Source: Owenia fusiformis (lineage: Eukaryota > Annelida > Polychaeta > Sabellida > Oweniidae). From it: a stretch of DNA of 64,000 nucleotides. The stretch covers positions 12,194,932-12,258,931 of the forward strand of contig CAIIXF020000012.1 of the NCBI GenBank assembly GCA_903813345.2, read 5' to 3'. A model generated the notes under the pieces. It saw only the letters and a list, made by a program, of their open reading frames with translations, had not been told where the DNA came from and searched no databases. Below, in pieces: positions 47,501-54,200 of this stretch. The position numbers were made by a program, and so were the translations under genes. The stretch's first letter is position 1. Every line of letters starts with the position of its first letter.

Positions 47501-48009
47501 ACATTCAAATGTCACATATCAAGGCACCCAATTTACCTAATTTTTCTACGACTTAGGATCTCCACGTAGGATTGTACCCAATCAAGTGCTCAGTACCAGT
47601 TTTTCGATGATTCCTACCTTTAAATTTCACTTGGTATGTTCCCTGGGATCATGGCCCCCCATGGGGTATGTTATGTTAATCCCATGGGCTTTGTAAGTCA
47701 TTCTTTTATGATAAAGCTATAATTTACTGAGCACATACCTAACGCCAGGTGTGTTCAAGAAGCTTAAATGAACACTATACTACACACCAGACCAGCTCCA
47801 TCCCCCTAAACTCATGACTGGATCTGGATACAATACCATTACCACAGCCATTGATTTTGATTTTTTAAAATAATGAAGAATTTGCTGACTTTTCTTACCC
47901 AAATGCCCACTCCCATAACAGCAACAAAGTAGCCAACAATAACAAGAATATCTCCCCAATGGAGATTCCCAATTCTTCCGGGAGTGCTGACCGCAGTACC
48001 GTTATCCAT
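17314..48009 (-). CDS. SGLT-type sodium/glucose cotransporter (SLC5A family), complete, 15 coding exon positions
   Basis: Joining fifteen exons on the minus strand gives 672 residues (663 with the shortest exon 8) with consistent phases and a terminal TAA; human SGLT1 has 664. The order matches SGLT proteins throughout. It has [10 protein letters not shown] and [14 protein letters not shown] blocks, a WYWC.DQ block, [24 protein letters not shown], and a C-terminal hydrophobic helix ending FFWGFYH. Residues equivalent to the SGLT1 sugar contacts are kept: Asn69, His74, Glu93, Tyr287, Trp288, Lys318 and Gln452 (SGLT1 N78, H83, E102, Y290, W291, K321, Q457). Ser389-Ser390 match the Na+ site. It should therefore be an active plasma-membrane Na+-coupled sugar transporter. 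The subfamily (SLC5A9-like or other) is not fixed. The start at 48009 has a strong context (AAGATGG). Exon 8 exists in three alternative copies. Confidence 0.92.
17730..18215. mobile_element. MITE with 16-bp TIR TTTTATTATGCACCTC (SLC5A intron 14)
   Basis: TTTTATTATGCACCTC at the left and GAGGTGCATAATAAAA at the right are exact complements about 486 bp apart. The interior has a further inverted AGATCTCGTT/AACGAGATCT pair. No transposase. Confidence 0.65.
18214..18359. repeat. Near-perfect hairpin, about 65-bp arms
   Basis: The left arm is 18214-18279, the right arm 18293-18359, with a 13-base loop. AATACTGGATGACCATGAGG is mirrored by CCTCATGGTCATCCAGTATT. It directly abuts the MITE ending at 18215. 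Confidence 0.85.
18410..18515. repeat. Second hairpin, about 35-bp arms
   Basis: TCCTATGATTTATGAGTGAT near 18410 is mirrored by ATCACGAGTAAATCATAGGA ending near 18515, around a loop of about 35 bases. Confidence 0.75.
18974..19103 (-). CDS. SLC5A exon 14
   Basis: Residues 551-593, [17 protein letters not shown] and an acidic/basic cytoplasmic linker. The acceptor is TGTACATAG (the AG four bases downstream would shift the frame). The donor is CAGG|GTGAGCT. Confidence 0.85.
19597..20160 (+). repeat. GATTATGAAT(TAGAAT) simple-sequence array
   Basis: About 560 bp of alternating GATTATGAAT, GAATTAGAAT and GATATTATGAAT words. It sits in SLC5A intron 13 and stops about 16 bases from the exon 13 border. 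Confidence 0.95.
20176..20290 (-). CDS. SLC5A exon 13
   Basis: Residues 512-550, [14 protein letters not shown] and a helix ending [11 protein letters not shown]. The donor TAC|GTAAGTT lies about 17 bases from a long simple-sequence array. Confidence 0.92.
20325..20517. mobile_element. MITE with perfect 16-bp TIR CAGGCCCGTAGCCAGG and 5-bp TSD AAAGT
   Basis: CAGGCCCGTAGCCAGG (20325-20340) and CCTGGCTACGGGCCTG (20502-20517) are exact complements. AAAGT flanks both sides. It lies in SLC5A intron 12, 34 bases from exon 13. Older relatives are at 11842-12069 and, degraded, about 39080-39180. Confidence 0.85.
20702..20802 (-). CDS. SLC5A exon 12
   Basis: Residues 479-511, the helix [17 protein letters not shown] and an ectoloop with one Cys (KPSCGQEDT), ending in two bases of an Arg codon. 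The donor is GAG|GTGAGTA. Confidence 0.92.
21088..21250 (-). CDS. SLC5A exon 11
   Basis: Residues 424-478. It has [20 protein letters not shown] with the Gln equivalent to SGLT1 Q457, and ends FWKRTNEP. The borders are GTATTCCAG and CCG|GTATGTA. Confidence 0.93.
21703..21961 (-). CDS. SLC5A exon 10
   Basis: Residues 338-423, a Cys-rich ectoloop ([17 protein letters not shown]), then [19 protein letters not shown] with the Na+-site serines, ending GR (split codon). The borders are GCATTTCAG and CAG|GTGCGTT. Confidence 0.93.
22085..22250. repeat. Dispersed repeat, GGCATTAACATGCAAAAT family (copy 1, inverted)
   Basis: GGCATTAACATGCAAAATCA, then CCTGCCATTTGTTACAGA, then CACTGAACATTAACTGCCAA. 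The same words, reverse-complemented, recur near 50340-50440, 54180-54310, 56940-57055 and 60500-60645. Confidence 0.65.
22275..22493. mobile_element. MITE, AAGGCCCCCTCACATATG family, copy 1
   Basis: The left end AAGCCCCCTCACATATGAAC and right end GTTCATATGTGAGGGGGCCT with TT are inverted complements about 45 bp long (imperfect), with TA flanks suggesting a TA target. The second copy is at 45166-45415. Confidence 0.75.
22683..22703 (-). repeat. tRNA T-arm-like sequence (possible SINE relic)
   Basis: On the minus strand it reads CCAGGTTCGATTCCTGG, a perfect 5-bp stem and a box-B-type loop. It starts 18 bases into SLC5A intron 9. No D-arm or acceptor partner is present, so it is not a tRNA gene. 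Confidence 0.4.
22718..22853 (-). CDS. SLC5A exon 9
   Basis: Residues 293-337, [18 protein letters not shown] and a helix with GYLKFLPLW (Lys equivalent to SGLT1 K321), plus one base of a split codon. The borders are CTTGTAG and CAG|GTAGGTT. Confidence 0.92.
23448..23659 (-). CDS. SLC5A alternative exon 8c
   Basis: 212 bases. It encodes [16 protein letters not shown], a loop shortened by nine residues ([15 protein letters not shown]), and ends [12 protein letters not shown]. The acceptor is CTCACCGCAG. The donor CAG|GTTAGGGG is a GT donor but weak at +4 to +6. It is the copy nearest exon 9. Confidence 0.88.
23784..24802. repeat. 509-bp tandem duplication, almost identical
   Basis: Two adjacent copies (23784-24292, 24293-24802) differ at one base that I can find (C at 24163, A at 24672). 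It lies in the SLC5A intron between alternative exons 8b and 8c. The identical 85-codon minus-strand frames in each copy are not supported as genes. Confidence 0.95.
25286..25354. mobile_element. Very short mariner-like MITE (69 bp)
   Basis: TACAGGGTGTCC and GGACACCCTGTA are exact inverted ends with TA at both borders. It sits 136 bases past the exon 8b donor. Confidence 0.65.
25490..25728 (-). CDS. SLC5A alternative exon 8b
   Basis: 239 bases. It encodes [18 protein letters not shown], a loop with NTT and NNS sequons, [16 protein letters not shown], and ends [12 protein letters not shown]. The acceptor is ACTATTGCAG. The donor is CAG|GCAAGTTAA, again GC. It is intact and in frame. Confidence 0.88.
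25729..28259. other. Intron between alternative exons 8a and 8b
   Basis: No further exon-8 copy is visible. It holds a degenerate inverted-repeat element (about 26488-26880, GGGCTTCCCAAGGGG against CCCCTCTTGGGGAGCCC) and the TTAA-flanked element at 27199-28009. Confidence 0.5.
27199..28009. mobile_element. Non-autonomous element with TTAA target duplication
   Basis: TTAA at 27195-27198 and 28010-28013 flank ends AGGCCCCATGTAAAGTTT and AAACTTTAGACGGGGACT (imperfect complements). 811 bp, AT-rich, no transposase. TTAA targets are typical of piggyBac and Kolobok types. Confidence 0.6.
28260..28498 (-). CDS. SLC5A alternative exon 8a
   Basis: 239 bases in the same phase as its sisters. It encodes an ectoloop starting [16 protein letters not shown], then [16 protein letters not shown], and ends [12 protein letters not shown]. 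The acceptor is CTTACAG. The donor is CAG|GCAAGTTAA, a GC rather than GT donor. It has SSTDFNSS-type variation and an N-glycosylation-like NSS. It is the copy nearest exon 7. Confidence 0.88.
28919..29167. repeat. Interspersed repeat, CATCCTCCTAAGCAGG family, copy 2
   Basis: It begins CATCCTCCTAAGCAGGTGTC like the shorter copy at 11451 and ends GATTGGAGGATG, an inverted match to its left end. It lies in SLC5A intron 7 (between exons 7 and 8a). Confidence 0.6.
29323..29403 (-). CDS. SLC5A exon 7
   Basis: It completes Gly186 and encodes residues 187-212 ([20 protein letters not shown] and ILTGI), ending in the first base of codon 213. The donor A|GTGAGTAG is the common splice source for the three alternative exons 8. 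Confidence 0.92.
29437..29895 (+). repeat. 30-bp minisatellite touching SLC5A exon 6
   Basis: About 15 degenerate units of GATGATTGACAGGTGAGGTG plus GTACTTATTT. The array ends within a few bases of the exon 6 donor. The word TGATGATTGACAGGT also occurs inside exon 6 (about 29934-29948). Confidence 0.9.
29899..30004 (-). CDS. SLC5A exon 6
   Basis: Residues 151-185 ([16 protein letters not shown] and a helix) plus the first base of a split Gly codon. The donor G|GTAAGTAT abuts a 30-bp minisatellite that shares a 15-bp word with this exon. Confidence 0.92.
30240..32760. repeat. Diverged tandem segments of about 300-430 bp
   Basis: Two units (30300-30540, 30690-30910) share TTTATGCAAATTAG, CATTTGCATATTG and GTGACGTCATAA. 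Four to five units from 31200 share TATGTGTTATTTAATG, ACTAGTGCCTA and TTTAAGGA plus TTGGCATTTTT. They are strongly diverged and non-coding. Confidence 0.65.
32842..35310 (-). mobile_element. 5'-truncated non-LTR retrotransposon (LINE) in SLC5A intron 5
   Basis: Minus-strand element with one long reverse-transcriptase frame. A short 3' UTR contains GGGCCTAAGGCCTTAAATAT, then AAATAA and an (ATACT)n tail at 32842-32868. The endonuclease region is missing, so it is a truncated insertion. The exact 5' edge (about 35300) and target duplication are unclear. It has the same orientation as the host gene. Confidence 0.85.
32964..35339 (-). CDS. LINE reverse transcriptase (truncated, uninterrupted ORF)
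   Basis: A 791-codon frame with no stop or frameshift. Reverse-transcriptase blocks are in order: [19 protein letters not shown] (about 217-235), VDFSKAYD (290-297, catalytic Asp), [13 protein letters not shown] (about 348-360), and YADD (391-394). A C-terminal region follows with [13 protein letters not shown] and a CKYC...ECPLY cysteine pattern, as in several LINE clades. There is no apurinic-type endonuclease, and the first 129 residues contain no ATG-encoded Met. It is therefore the 3' part of a longer polyprotein, not an independent gene. The open frame suggests recent insertion. The clade is not assigned. Confidence 0.92.
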   Translation of the reverse strand: MPKGAAPASDGFEVLILYIYLLNIFRQSNNVDDFHLYNQCKKGFKALCQKCKLNLKIKNSSELQDAAKDNNRLWSYVKTNLGSKPQCGNISSNEWYDYFRVLLNDNKNQIDHDFEQHVHNTLLEHDNSCMECLNNYGAINNDIELSEISNVIKNMKSGKSPGPSGITIEFLKAAPDILFPIFLKLFQTIMNSGIFPDQWTLAIIYALFKKGDINVPNNYRGISLLDTMGKIFTKITSNRYITHMKERGQWFEQQGGYKEKYATADNIFVLQSLIQKYVSKKKGRLYCLFVDFSKAYDCIQHDILWYVLIKNGFHGKSLKVLRHMYSQLQSCVMTENFDLTENFDCSIGCRQGCMLSPTAFVIFLNEYIKMCQNLEGIFVDESLPNISVMLYADDLVHVADTVPRLQKQLNCLSRFCKQYGMKVNMAKTKIMVFRRGGYLKETEKWYFNNERVETINGYKYLGIMFTPKLKWSGATELLAAQARKSCNMLKVMLKKCSTIEPSVAFKLFDSMVTPILLYGSEIWGYYNVNSIEKVQINFCKFLLKLRDNTPNATVLGEVGRYPMEILYKARCIKFWLKIIMMEDTRYPKRVYSMLYNLDGAGRVTWATKIKEVLNNLGFGYVWLAQGVGNENLFLLHFKQRLKDCAYQNWLTSTQNSAKLQHYCIFKTKLECEKYLSCIKHFKHRKALTQFRCGGHNLQIEVGRWENIPRELRLCKYCLTNDKNIVEDEFHFIIECPLYEFLRNNYLSTLVHYNINEFYKLMSSNNEEIICSFACFLYHSFKLRSLFLSDLE
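36348..36452 (-). CDS. SLC5A exon 5
   Basis: Residues 116-150, with [20 protein letters not shown] and a following helix ending TKIS. The borders are GCTTTTAG and TCA|GTAAGTA. Confidence 0.92.
37325..37777. mobile_element. TIR element of the ACAGTRAAACCTG family, carrying a nested MITE
   Basis: The left end is ACAGTGAAACCTG and the right end ACAGGTTTTACTGC. Internal GAACACCTC units are interrupted by the CAGGGGTTTC element at 37488-37727. Confidence 0.7.
37488..37727. mobile_element. MITE, CAGGGGTTTC family, copy 1 (nested)
   Basis: It starts CAGGGGTTTCATTAG and ends CTAGTGAAACCCCTG. TGAAC flanks both sides. It is inserted inside the older ACAGTRAAACCTG element. The interior word CACAAAATCGCCTGTTGTTTT is shared with the copy at 51897, cut here at CACAAAATCGC. 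Confidence 0.75.
39992..40051 (-). CDS. SLC5A exon 4
   Basis: Residues 96-115, the hydrophobic helix [20 protein letters not shown], exactly 60 bases, phase 0. The donor is GTAAGTTA. Confidence 0.9.
40052..41707. other. SLC5A intron 3 (1.7 kb)
   Basis: Homopolymer C and G runs near 40520, 41026 and 41340. Otherwise I see nothing in it. Confidence 0.5.
41708..41812 (-). CDS. SLC5A exon 3
   Basis: Residues 61-95, including ASNIGSGHF and AFELN, which hold the equivalents of sugar-binding Asn78, His83 and Glu102. The borders are TTTTAG and AAT|GTAAGTA. Confidence 0.92.
41850..42405 (+). repeat. Degenerate 19-21-bp minisatellite in SLC5A intron 2
   Basis: About 25 units of CATTACACAGAAACAGTGT, variable and with interruptions. 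The array starts about 40 bases from exon 3. Long plus-strand frames here come from the repeat. Confidence 0.88.
43878..45165. mobile_element. 1288-bp non-autonomous transposon with CACGGTG ends and 5-bp TSD (Transib-like)
   Basis: Both ends read CACGGTGTATAACCCAAACG inward. The inverted match extends 48 bp with one mismatch. TAAAG flanks both sides (43873-43877, 45166-45170). The motif GAAACGCTCC recurs inside (43944, 44327, 44360) and inverted (about 44723), besides within each end, which suggests repeated transposase-binding sites. No transposase frame is present. CAC-type heptamers with 5-bp duplications are known in Transib and RAG-related elements. That assignment is inference. Confidence 0.8.
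45166..45415. mobile_element. MITE, AAGGCCCCCTCACATATG family, copy 2
   Basis: It starts TAAAGGCCCCCTCACATATG and ends CATATGTGAGGGTGCCTTTA in diverged form. It shares CGAATCCAC, AAACGCAGTCTT and TCCTATTCGCAAGA with the copy at 22275. The CACGGTG element is inserted exactly at its left edge. Confidence 0.75.
45507..45684. mobile_element. MITE with TACAGGGTG ends (mariner-like)
   Basis: The left end TACAGGGTGGTAAAAAACAG and the right end, read inverted as TACAGGGTGATCCTAAAAAA, both continue into CAGAACCACC. TA at both borders. 178 bp, non-coding. Confidence 0.7.
46625..47180 (+). repeat. About 41-bp minisatellite (GGAGAATGTATT) upstream of SLC5A exon 2
   Basis: The units combine GGAGAATGTATTCTAAA and GGAGAATGTATTTGAAGTGT. 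About a dozen units, degenerate at the right end. Not coding. Confidence 0.88.
47278..47346 (-). CDS. SLC5A exon 2
   Basis: Residues 38-60, [19 protein letters not shown] followed by HWVP, the SGLT block after TM1. The acceptor is TTTATTCCAG and the donor CCT|GTAAGTA; phase 0 on both sides. Confidence 0.9.
47899..48009 (-). CDS. SLC5A exon 1 (start codon)
   Basis: It encodes residues 1-37, from [10 protein letters not shown] to the first membrane helix [15 protein letters not shown]. The donor is TGG|GTAAGAA, phase 0. The frame stays open 18 codons upstream but has no ATG there. Confidence 0.88.
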
Positions 48010-48222
48010 CTTGCTTTGATTTGTGTGATCCCTCGTGAATTTCCTTTCTTGCCTTCTCTTCAAAACCTCTGATGACTAAAATTTCAATTTGCTAAACAGA
48101 ATGATCGATCCCCATACCTGCCCCGCCTACTCCTAATCAACCAATCAAACGTCTTGTTTTGATGACGTGCATTTAGCTCTCCCAACTTGAAGGCAAGAAA
48201 GTGCAATTGAAAATATGTCGAA
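48010..48222. promoter_or_regulatory. Putative bidirectional promoter of SLC5A (-) and LIM kinase (+)
   Basis: 213 bp separate the two start codons, which point away from each other. The stretch has a CCAAT box within AACCAATCAAAC (48141-48145), a CRE/ATF-like GATGACGTGC (48161-48170) and a small C-rich CCCCGCC (48121). No TATA box is evident. Transcript starts are unknown. Confidence 0.6.
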
Positions 48223-48238
48223 ATGGCACAAACTTCAG
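48223..48238 (+). CDS. LIMK: LIM kinase exon 1 (short, start codon)
   Basis: ATG GCA CAA ACT TCA G, then the donor GTAGTT. It ends in phase 1, which is the only phase that keeps exon 2 open. Confidence 0.75.
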
Positions 48239-51200
48239 GTAGTTTGAAGTGGAATTACTACATAAGATACACATTTCTGAGTATTATGAGTTTGTAGATA
48301 CTTGTATAATATGTTCATTTACTTTTAGGAGATACGACTTTGTGTAGTGGATGCTATTTTCCGATAGTAGATGAGAAATTCCTGCACGCACTAAGCGCAG
48401 ACTGGCACAGCAAATGTTTCAAGTGAGTTCGCAAAATACTGATTTTTCAAGGGATTTTATAATGATATGGGCTTGAGATCTAGTTAGAGATATTCCTATG
48501 CATTCTCTGAAAATATTCCGGAGCATAAAAATTTAACATTTAGCATCTCAGTCAAACATCACTGCTCATGCAATTTGTTGTAAATTATCCATCATTGCAT
48601 CAATGTCATCCCAGAATCAGATTTAGGTCCGTCATCATCAGTATTGTCCTTCATTTGGCATCAGTTAAAATTTATCTCACACTGGGGTAGGCTGTAGGTA
48701 GTTTGTGAGGAATGTAGTTTCAATATCTACCAGTTCAAAACTACTGGGTAGGCAGATAACGTAAACGCTGCTCATCATAGAATAGAGGTTAGATGGTGCG
48801 CACTGTGCATTATTTCAGGCTCTAGCGCAGCCAGGATGAGGCATATGAGGCCTTGGCGCTTTTTTAACATCCTTTGAGAAATACATGTATTCCTATATAG
48901 CAATGATGAGTTGTAAATTAATTGTATAACTCAGAAATTTTTGATCTTAAATCATCAATTTTTGATTCAACCTCGTTACGTAAGGGTTATCAGCATGTTC
49001 CTCTCAAGCGAGGCAACGTTAGATTTTTATAGCCTCTTCACTTTTTTCTTCCTGGTTACGTCACTGCTAGCCAAACCTTATCTTGCAAAGTTATGTAGCC
49101 CCTTGTATCTTATCATAGATCTACCACAAACAGATAGGGAGAAGACATACAGATAGGTTAGCCTTAATCCAGTCTAGTATAGGGGATCACCTAGGTCTGA
49201 TGAATTGGACTAACATAAATTAGCTTGTTTCTGTAAACTCTTCCAAGTGAAGAATTATACATAGCACATGATGAATATGATCATTTCAGAAGACATTCTC
49301 AAAGTTGTCACTGGCAGATTTGGGGGGGGGGGGCTTGGGTGGGCCCAGAGAAAAAAATTGGCCTTTTGAATAAGGCCTTAAGGTCCCAATAAACACCTTT
49401 TAAGGTCTTTTTTTTTTACTTTAGGCCAAATTTTGAAGAAAATGAGCCTTAAAATTTGGGCCCACTCTTTGGTTTTAGGGCACCAAAATTTTTTCCTCGC
49501 AAGAGCCAAAGTTTTTTAGACCTGAAATGTTGGTTCCCAGATCCGCCCCTGGTACCTGTAGGAGTGTAGGTCATGTTAATTGCAGGCAGTTATAATTTTT
49601 AATACATATTGTGATCAGTTGGATGGACAGGTGGGTGGGTAGTTGTCCCGATAAATCTTGTTTAATTTGATTTGGAATGATTTTAGAGACTTATACCCAG
49701 GGACTTAGACTAAAAAGAATTGCGCTTAAACGAGAAGAGAACGTGAATCCTGATAGATATGTTCCATTTCAAAGACTTAAATGCTGGTTGCTGAATTGAG
49801 ATTCCTGTGATCATCTGGTTATTGACCTTTTCTCCGCTATCATATTCCGTAATCTATAAACATATTTAAATCCCAACTTTCCACTCATAATCAAAAGTAC
49901 TTATGATGTTCTGTGGATATGAATATGATTTCATTTATAGATTTAAAGTGGCACTTGAACTCTTGTCATTTACATGTAATTTAATTAATACAGTAGAAAT
50001 TATGAAATCGAATTATAGAGTCATTCATCATTGAGTGAAATCGAATTATGAAATTAAATCAATTTAATCATATTCTTCATACTGCTTCTAATTAAGAAAT
50101 GCATAAATTGATTAAAAACGTGTCTTTATTTCTTGGCACAAGGCTAACTTTAATTATGAAAACATGTAGATTGTTGATTTCATAAAAACCATCATCATTT
50201 TCATGAAATACAGATTTGAAAAGGATTTAAGGCAGAAGGCATTTCCAAATGTTTGAAATGATCATTATTGTCCCATGTCTCATTGTATTATTATGCCACC
50301 ACCACAAATAGTGATTATTGTGGATTGTGTTTGACATTTGGCAGTTTGGTATTCTACATTCAGCAGCTAGTGTTTGATGGTCAGCATCAAGCTTCTGTAA
50401 CAAATGGCAGGTGGTGACATTTTGCATGATAATGGCTTGCTTGTTGGGCTGAGGGCTGAGGTGAAAATCATGTATATCCCATAGTTTGTCAACAACCTTT
50501 GAAACAGTGAAATATGATAGCAGAGAATCTGTTGCTACATCATTCTGGAATGAATCTGTGCTCTATTTGTAAACAAGCTTCACATGATATTTTGTGTCCT
50601 TTACTGATATCCTTCTGAATCAGTATTATATAAGCTACAGGCCTAACCCATGAGTTCACTGACCCTACCCCCTTATGGGTCTGGCTATATGCTATATAAT
50701 GGCTTTTACATGTCCCAAAAATCATGGTTTATAGGGCTAGTACGGGGGCTAAGTTAGGCATTAGGCAGACGTCTAATTCATCAAAATGTTACAGAAATAT
50801 ATTAATCATTCAAGTATACTGTAACATATCTGTGAAATCTCCCCATCACTTTTATATTTTATCTCAGGGTAGCATGCAATGTTTAAAAAAATAAGTTCAA
50901 GTTTAATAGATCTTTTGGTAAAAAACGCACATCAAAAAGCAATTTGGTTTAAGAGCTGCCCATCACTGTATTCATAAAAATACAGTTGGCTTATTCAAAT
51001 TGGTCTAAGGTCTCAACCTTTAGTTCTTAAATACTGCTCTATTGATAAAAAATGTTTTATTGAATTATGATGGTGGTGAGAAAATACGTTGAAAATGTAA
51101 TCAAAGAAATTGTTATTTTTGAATCTGTTCAAGGAGGCTATCTGATTTAATTCCAGGGTGTTTGTATATCAGCAGGTAAATGGCAAGTTTCTCAAGTTGT

Positions 51201-54200
51201 TTTTAATGTACCAAAATCTTGTGTTCTTTTGAGGTATCTTGCAACTTTTTCTAATTCAAAAATTTTCAATAATTTCGCCTTATGTTTTCATGCGTTCATT
51301 ATGCCAGTTGTCAAAAATTCTAAGAGAAACAGAGTGTCTTTTTGTATGTGAACATTTCAAGAATAAAACGTGACTAAGAATCTGCAAAAATAATTCTAAA
51401 TTGACACAGGGGTTCTAAGAAGACACATTGTGTTATACTGAGCCACCCCATGATCAGAATATAGTTTTCAGTTAAATTAGTACTATATAAAGGATTCAAT
51501 GATAAAACATAAAGTGGTGAACATCTTTGTACCACACGTCATCTTCACGTGTTCAATGCCCACTGTGATCTTAGCATGTATTCATAAATAAAGTCGACAT
51601 GTGATGTTACTTAAAAACAACAAAACAGTGAATCACTATTCAAACTTCATGTTTAAATAATTAGTATACAGTCATTAAAACCGTTAAATAGATGAGTTAT
51701 ATCCTGACATGTATACTGGCTGAAGTCATATTCTTATGAGAGCACCTGATTTTCAACATCCATCTAAAATTCTACAAGCATACAGTATGTACTTGTCTAT
51801 CTGTTTGCTTATTTTTATATGATCTTAATCGTGATAAACCATGACATCTCATTTCTTTTCGGCCATGATTCTAGCGAAAAAGAAAGATGCTATGAGCAGG
51901 GGTTTCATTAGAAGCAGGCAACAGGCGATTTTCACTGGTTGTTTTCACAAAATCGCATGTTGTTTTCTGACTTTTTAACTTTTTCATGTTAATTTATATT
52001 TTCCATTAATATTGCCCATTGTTTTAATTTATTTAACCTGTTGTAAGAAATTCTAGTGAAACTCCTGTATGAGTATCACATTGGAAGTTTTTTATTTTTT
52101 ATTTACAATAAACTTGTGATGATGTTTAGCTCGTTCAGTGTTATTGACCTCGCTTCACCCTATAGGTACATGCAGTACTGGTTATCTTGGACATACAAGT
52201 TGTCCGAGTCACTGCTACTGTTTTATGTTTACAAACTTTAGGGGGTAATTTATAGCCATTTAGGGGGTAATTTATAGCCGTTTACTCTAATTACAGCAGA
52301 CTTCTGTTGTTTTAATTAAGGAATTTAATCTCTTTCAACATTAGTTTTCTAAATGAAATGATTTAAGTTTCTTTTTTATAAAACAGTGAAATCTGCTAGA
52401 CTCTGTAAGGAACACCTTTCTGTAATAAGCATCGTTCTTTATCTGTAGTGAACACTTTTGTGCTGTGAGCACCTCTGTCGTAAATGCATTTGTGTGATTG
52501 AGGTACACCATTCTATAGTTGAAACCCTCACTAAGGAATACATTTGTGTAATGAACACATTTATGTAGTGAACACCCTAAGCTCATAAATACAATTGTAG
52601 AAAACACTTTTCTGTAAGACACACATCTCTAGTCTGCACACATGTATGTAATCACATTTCAGTATTAGACTCCTTTCTGTAATGAACACATTTATATTGT
52701 GAACACCCTAAGCCCATAAACAAAATTATAGAAAACAATTTTCTGTAAGACACACATCTCTATCCTGCACACATGTATGTAATCACATTTCAGTATTAGA
52801 CTCCTTTTTGTAATGAACACATTTACTGAGTGAACACTCTCTATAGGGATCAATATTCTGTAATCAACACCTGTCTCAAGAAAACACTGGATCCCTCAAA
52901 AGTAAATGTCTTCTTGAATTGATTACAGAAAACCTTTCATACAGATAGTGTTCTTTAAAAACTTTAAAGTGAGTTATTTGTTGTTGTTGTTATTGAGGAA
53001 GTAATCTAGCCACAGGTGTATTTAGGAAATCACCACATTTTTTTCTTATCAGAAATACACATCTACGATATCAAAACAGATCATGGATGCCATATGATCT
53101 AGAAGTTGAATTACCCCTCCCCCAAGTTGTTTAGCCTATAGCTTCTAAAAGTGTTGTAATGTTTTATAAAACATTAAACTTGACTATTTAGTTTGGATTA
53201 ACCTCCCTCTCTTACCCCTAAGTCAAAGAGCTTAGTGGCATTTTTGTTGGAGTTAGTAATATATGGAAATGGACCAAAGACTTGACCCCAAATACAAAAA
53301 CAATCAAATTTCTGTTACTTTCAACATTCAACAGTCATCTGAAGTTCCCTTTTATTTCCAATATTTTGATTTTGTATCTTTAAAAGAAAGCTTCATCCCC
53401 CAAATCCTTTCATGTCGGGAGGGGGGTGACAATCTGAATGGCTAAAAGTCATATGATTTTTTACCATTTAAGTTCCACTAAATTCAGTTTTAAAAGGTTG
53501 ACTCTGAAGCTCCCTTTCCTTTTTCATGTGGGGGGTGTTGTGACGATCCGAATGGATGAAAAAAGTCATATGATTTTTTACCATTTAAGTTCCACTAAGT
53601 TCACTTTTTATGTACATCATATCAAAGTGTATTATCTGTGTATTGTAAAGGCTGTGAAAATGTTTATAAACTGTTGCCACTATGTTTGTTGTCAGTGACC
53701 TTAAAAACAGCTGGCCTCATTTTCTATGCCATTTTTCACTTCAACTTTTGTATATGCCAAGTATGGCTTATGTATCATGTATAGGGAAGACTTGATATAA
53801 TTGTCATTTGAACATTTTACAAGATTTTTGACAGTTTTGATTGATTTGAGGGTGAGGAGGCTCAAAGGGCAACATGTGTGTGGAATACTGATATCAACTA
53901 GTGTCTCATTTTGTATAAAAATATACATGTTTCACTTTTATCTACTGATGTATTCTCGCTACAAGCCCCTTTGACCCCTCCTCCCACTACCTGCCTACAC
54001 ACCTTCTCACACAGGGTACATGTGTAGTGGCGGATGGGGGAGGGCTTACAAGGAAATGTAGTTAGACTACTACTGATAAAACCTGTATAAATCCAATAAT
54101 ACCCTATGAATAACCCTTCTCCAGCACTTGGGGTACAATAGCCTCTACATTCACTCATTAGCAAGAGAGACTCTTATTGCCTTTCTAGTATGTCACCACC

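Noticed and set aside
47839-48063. SLC5A start 18 codons further upstream
   Set aside because: The longer frame would begin with TTG. The ATG at 48009 has a strong context and gives the usual SGLT N-terminal length.
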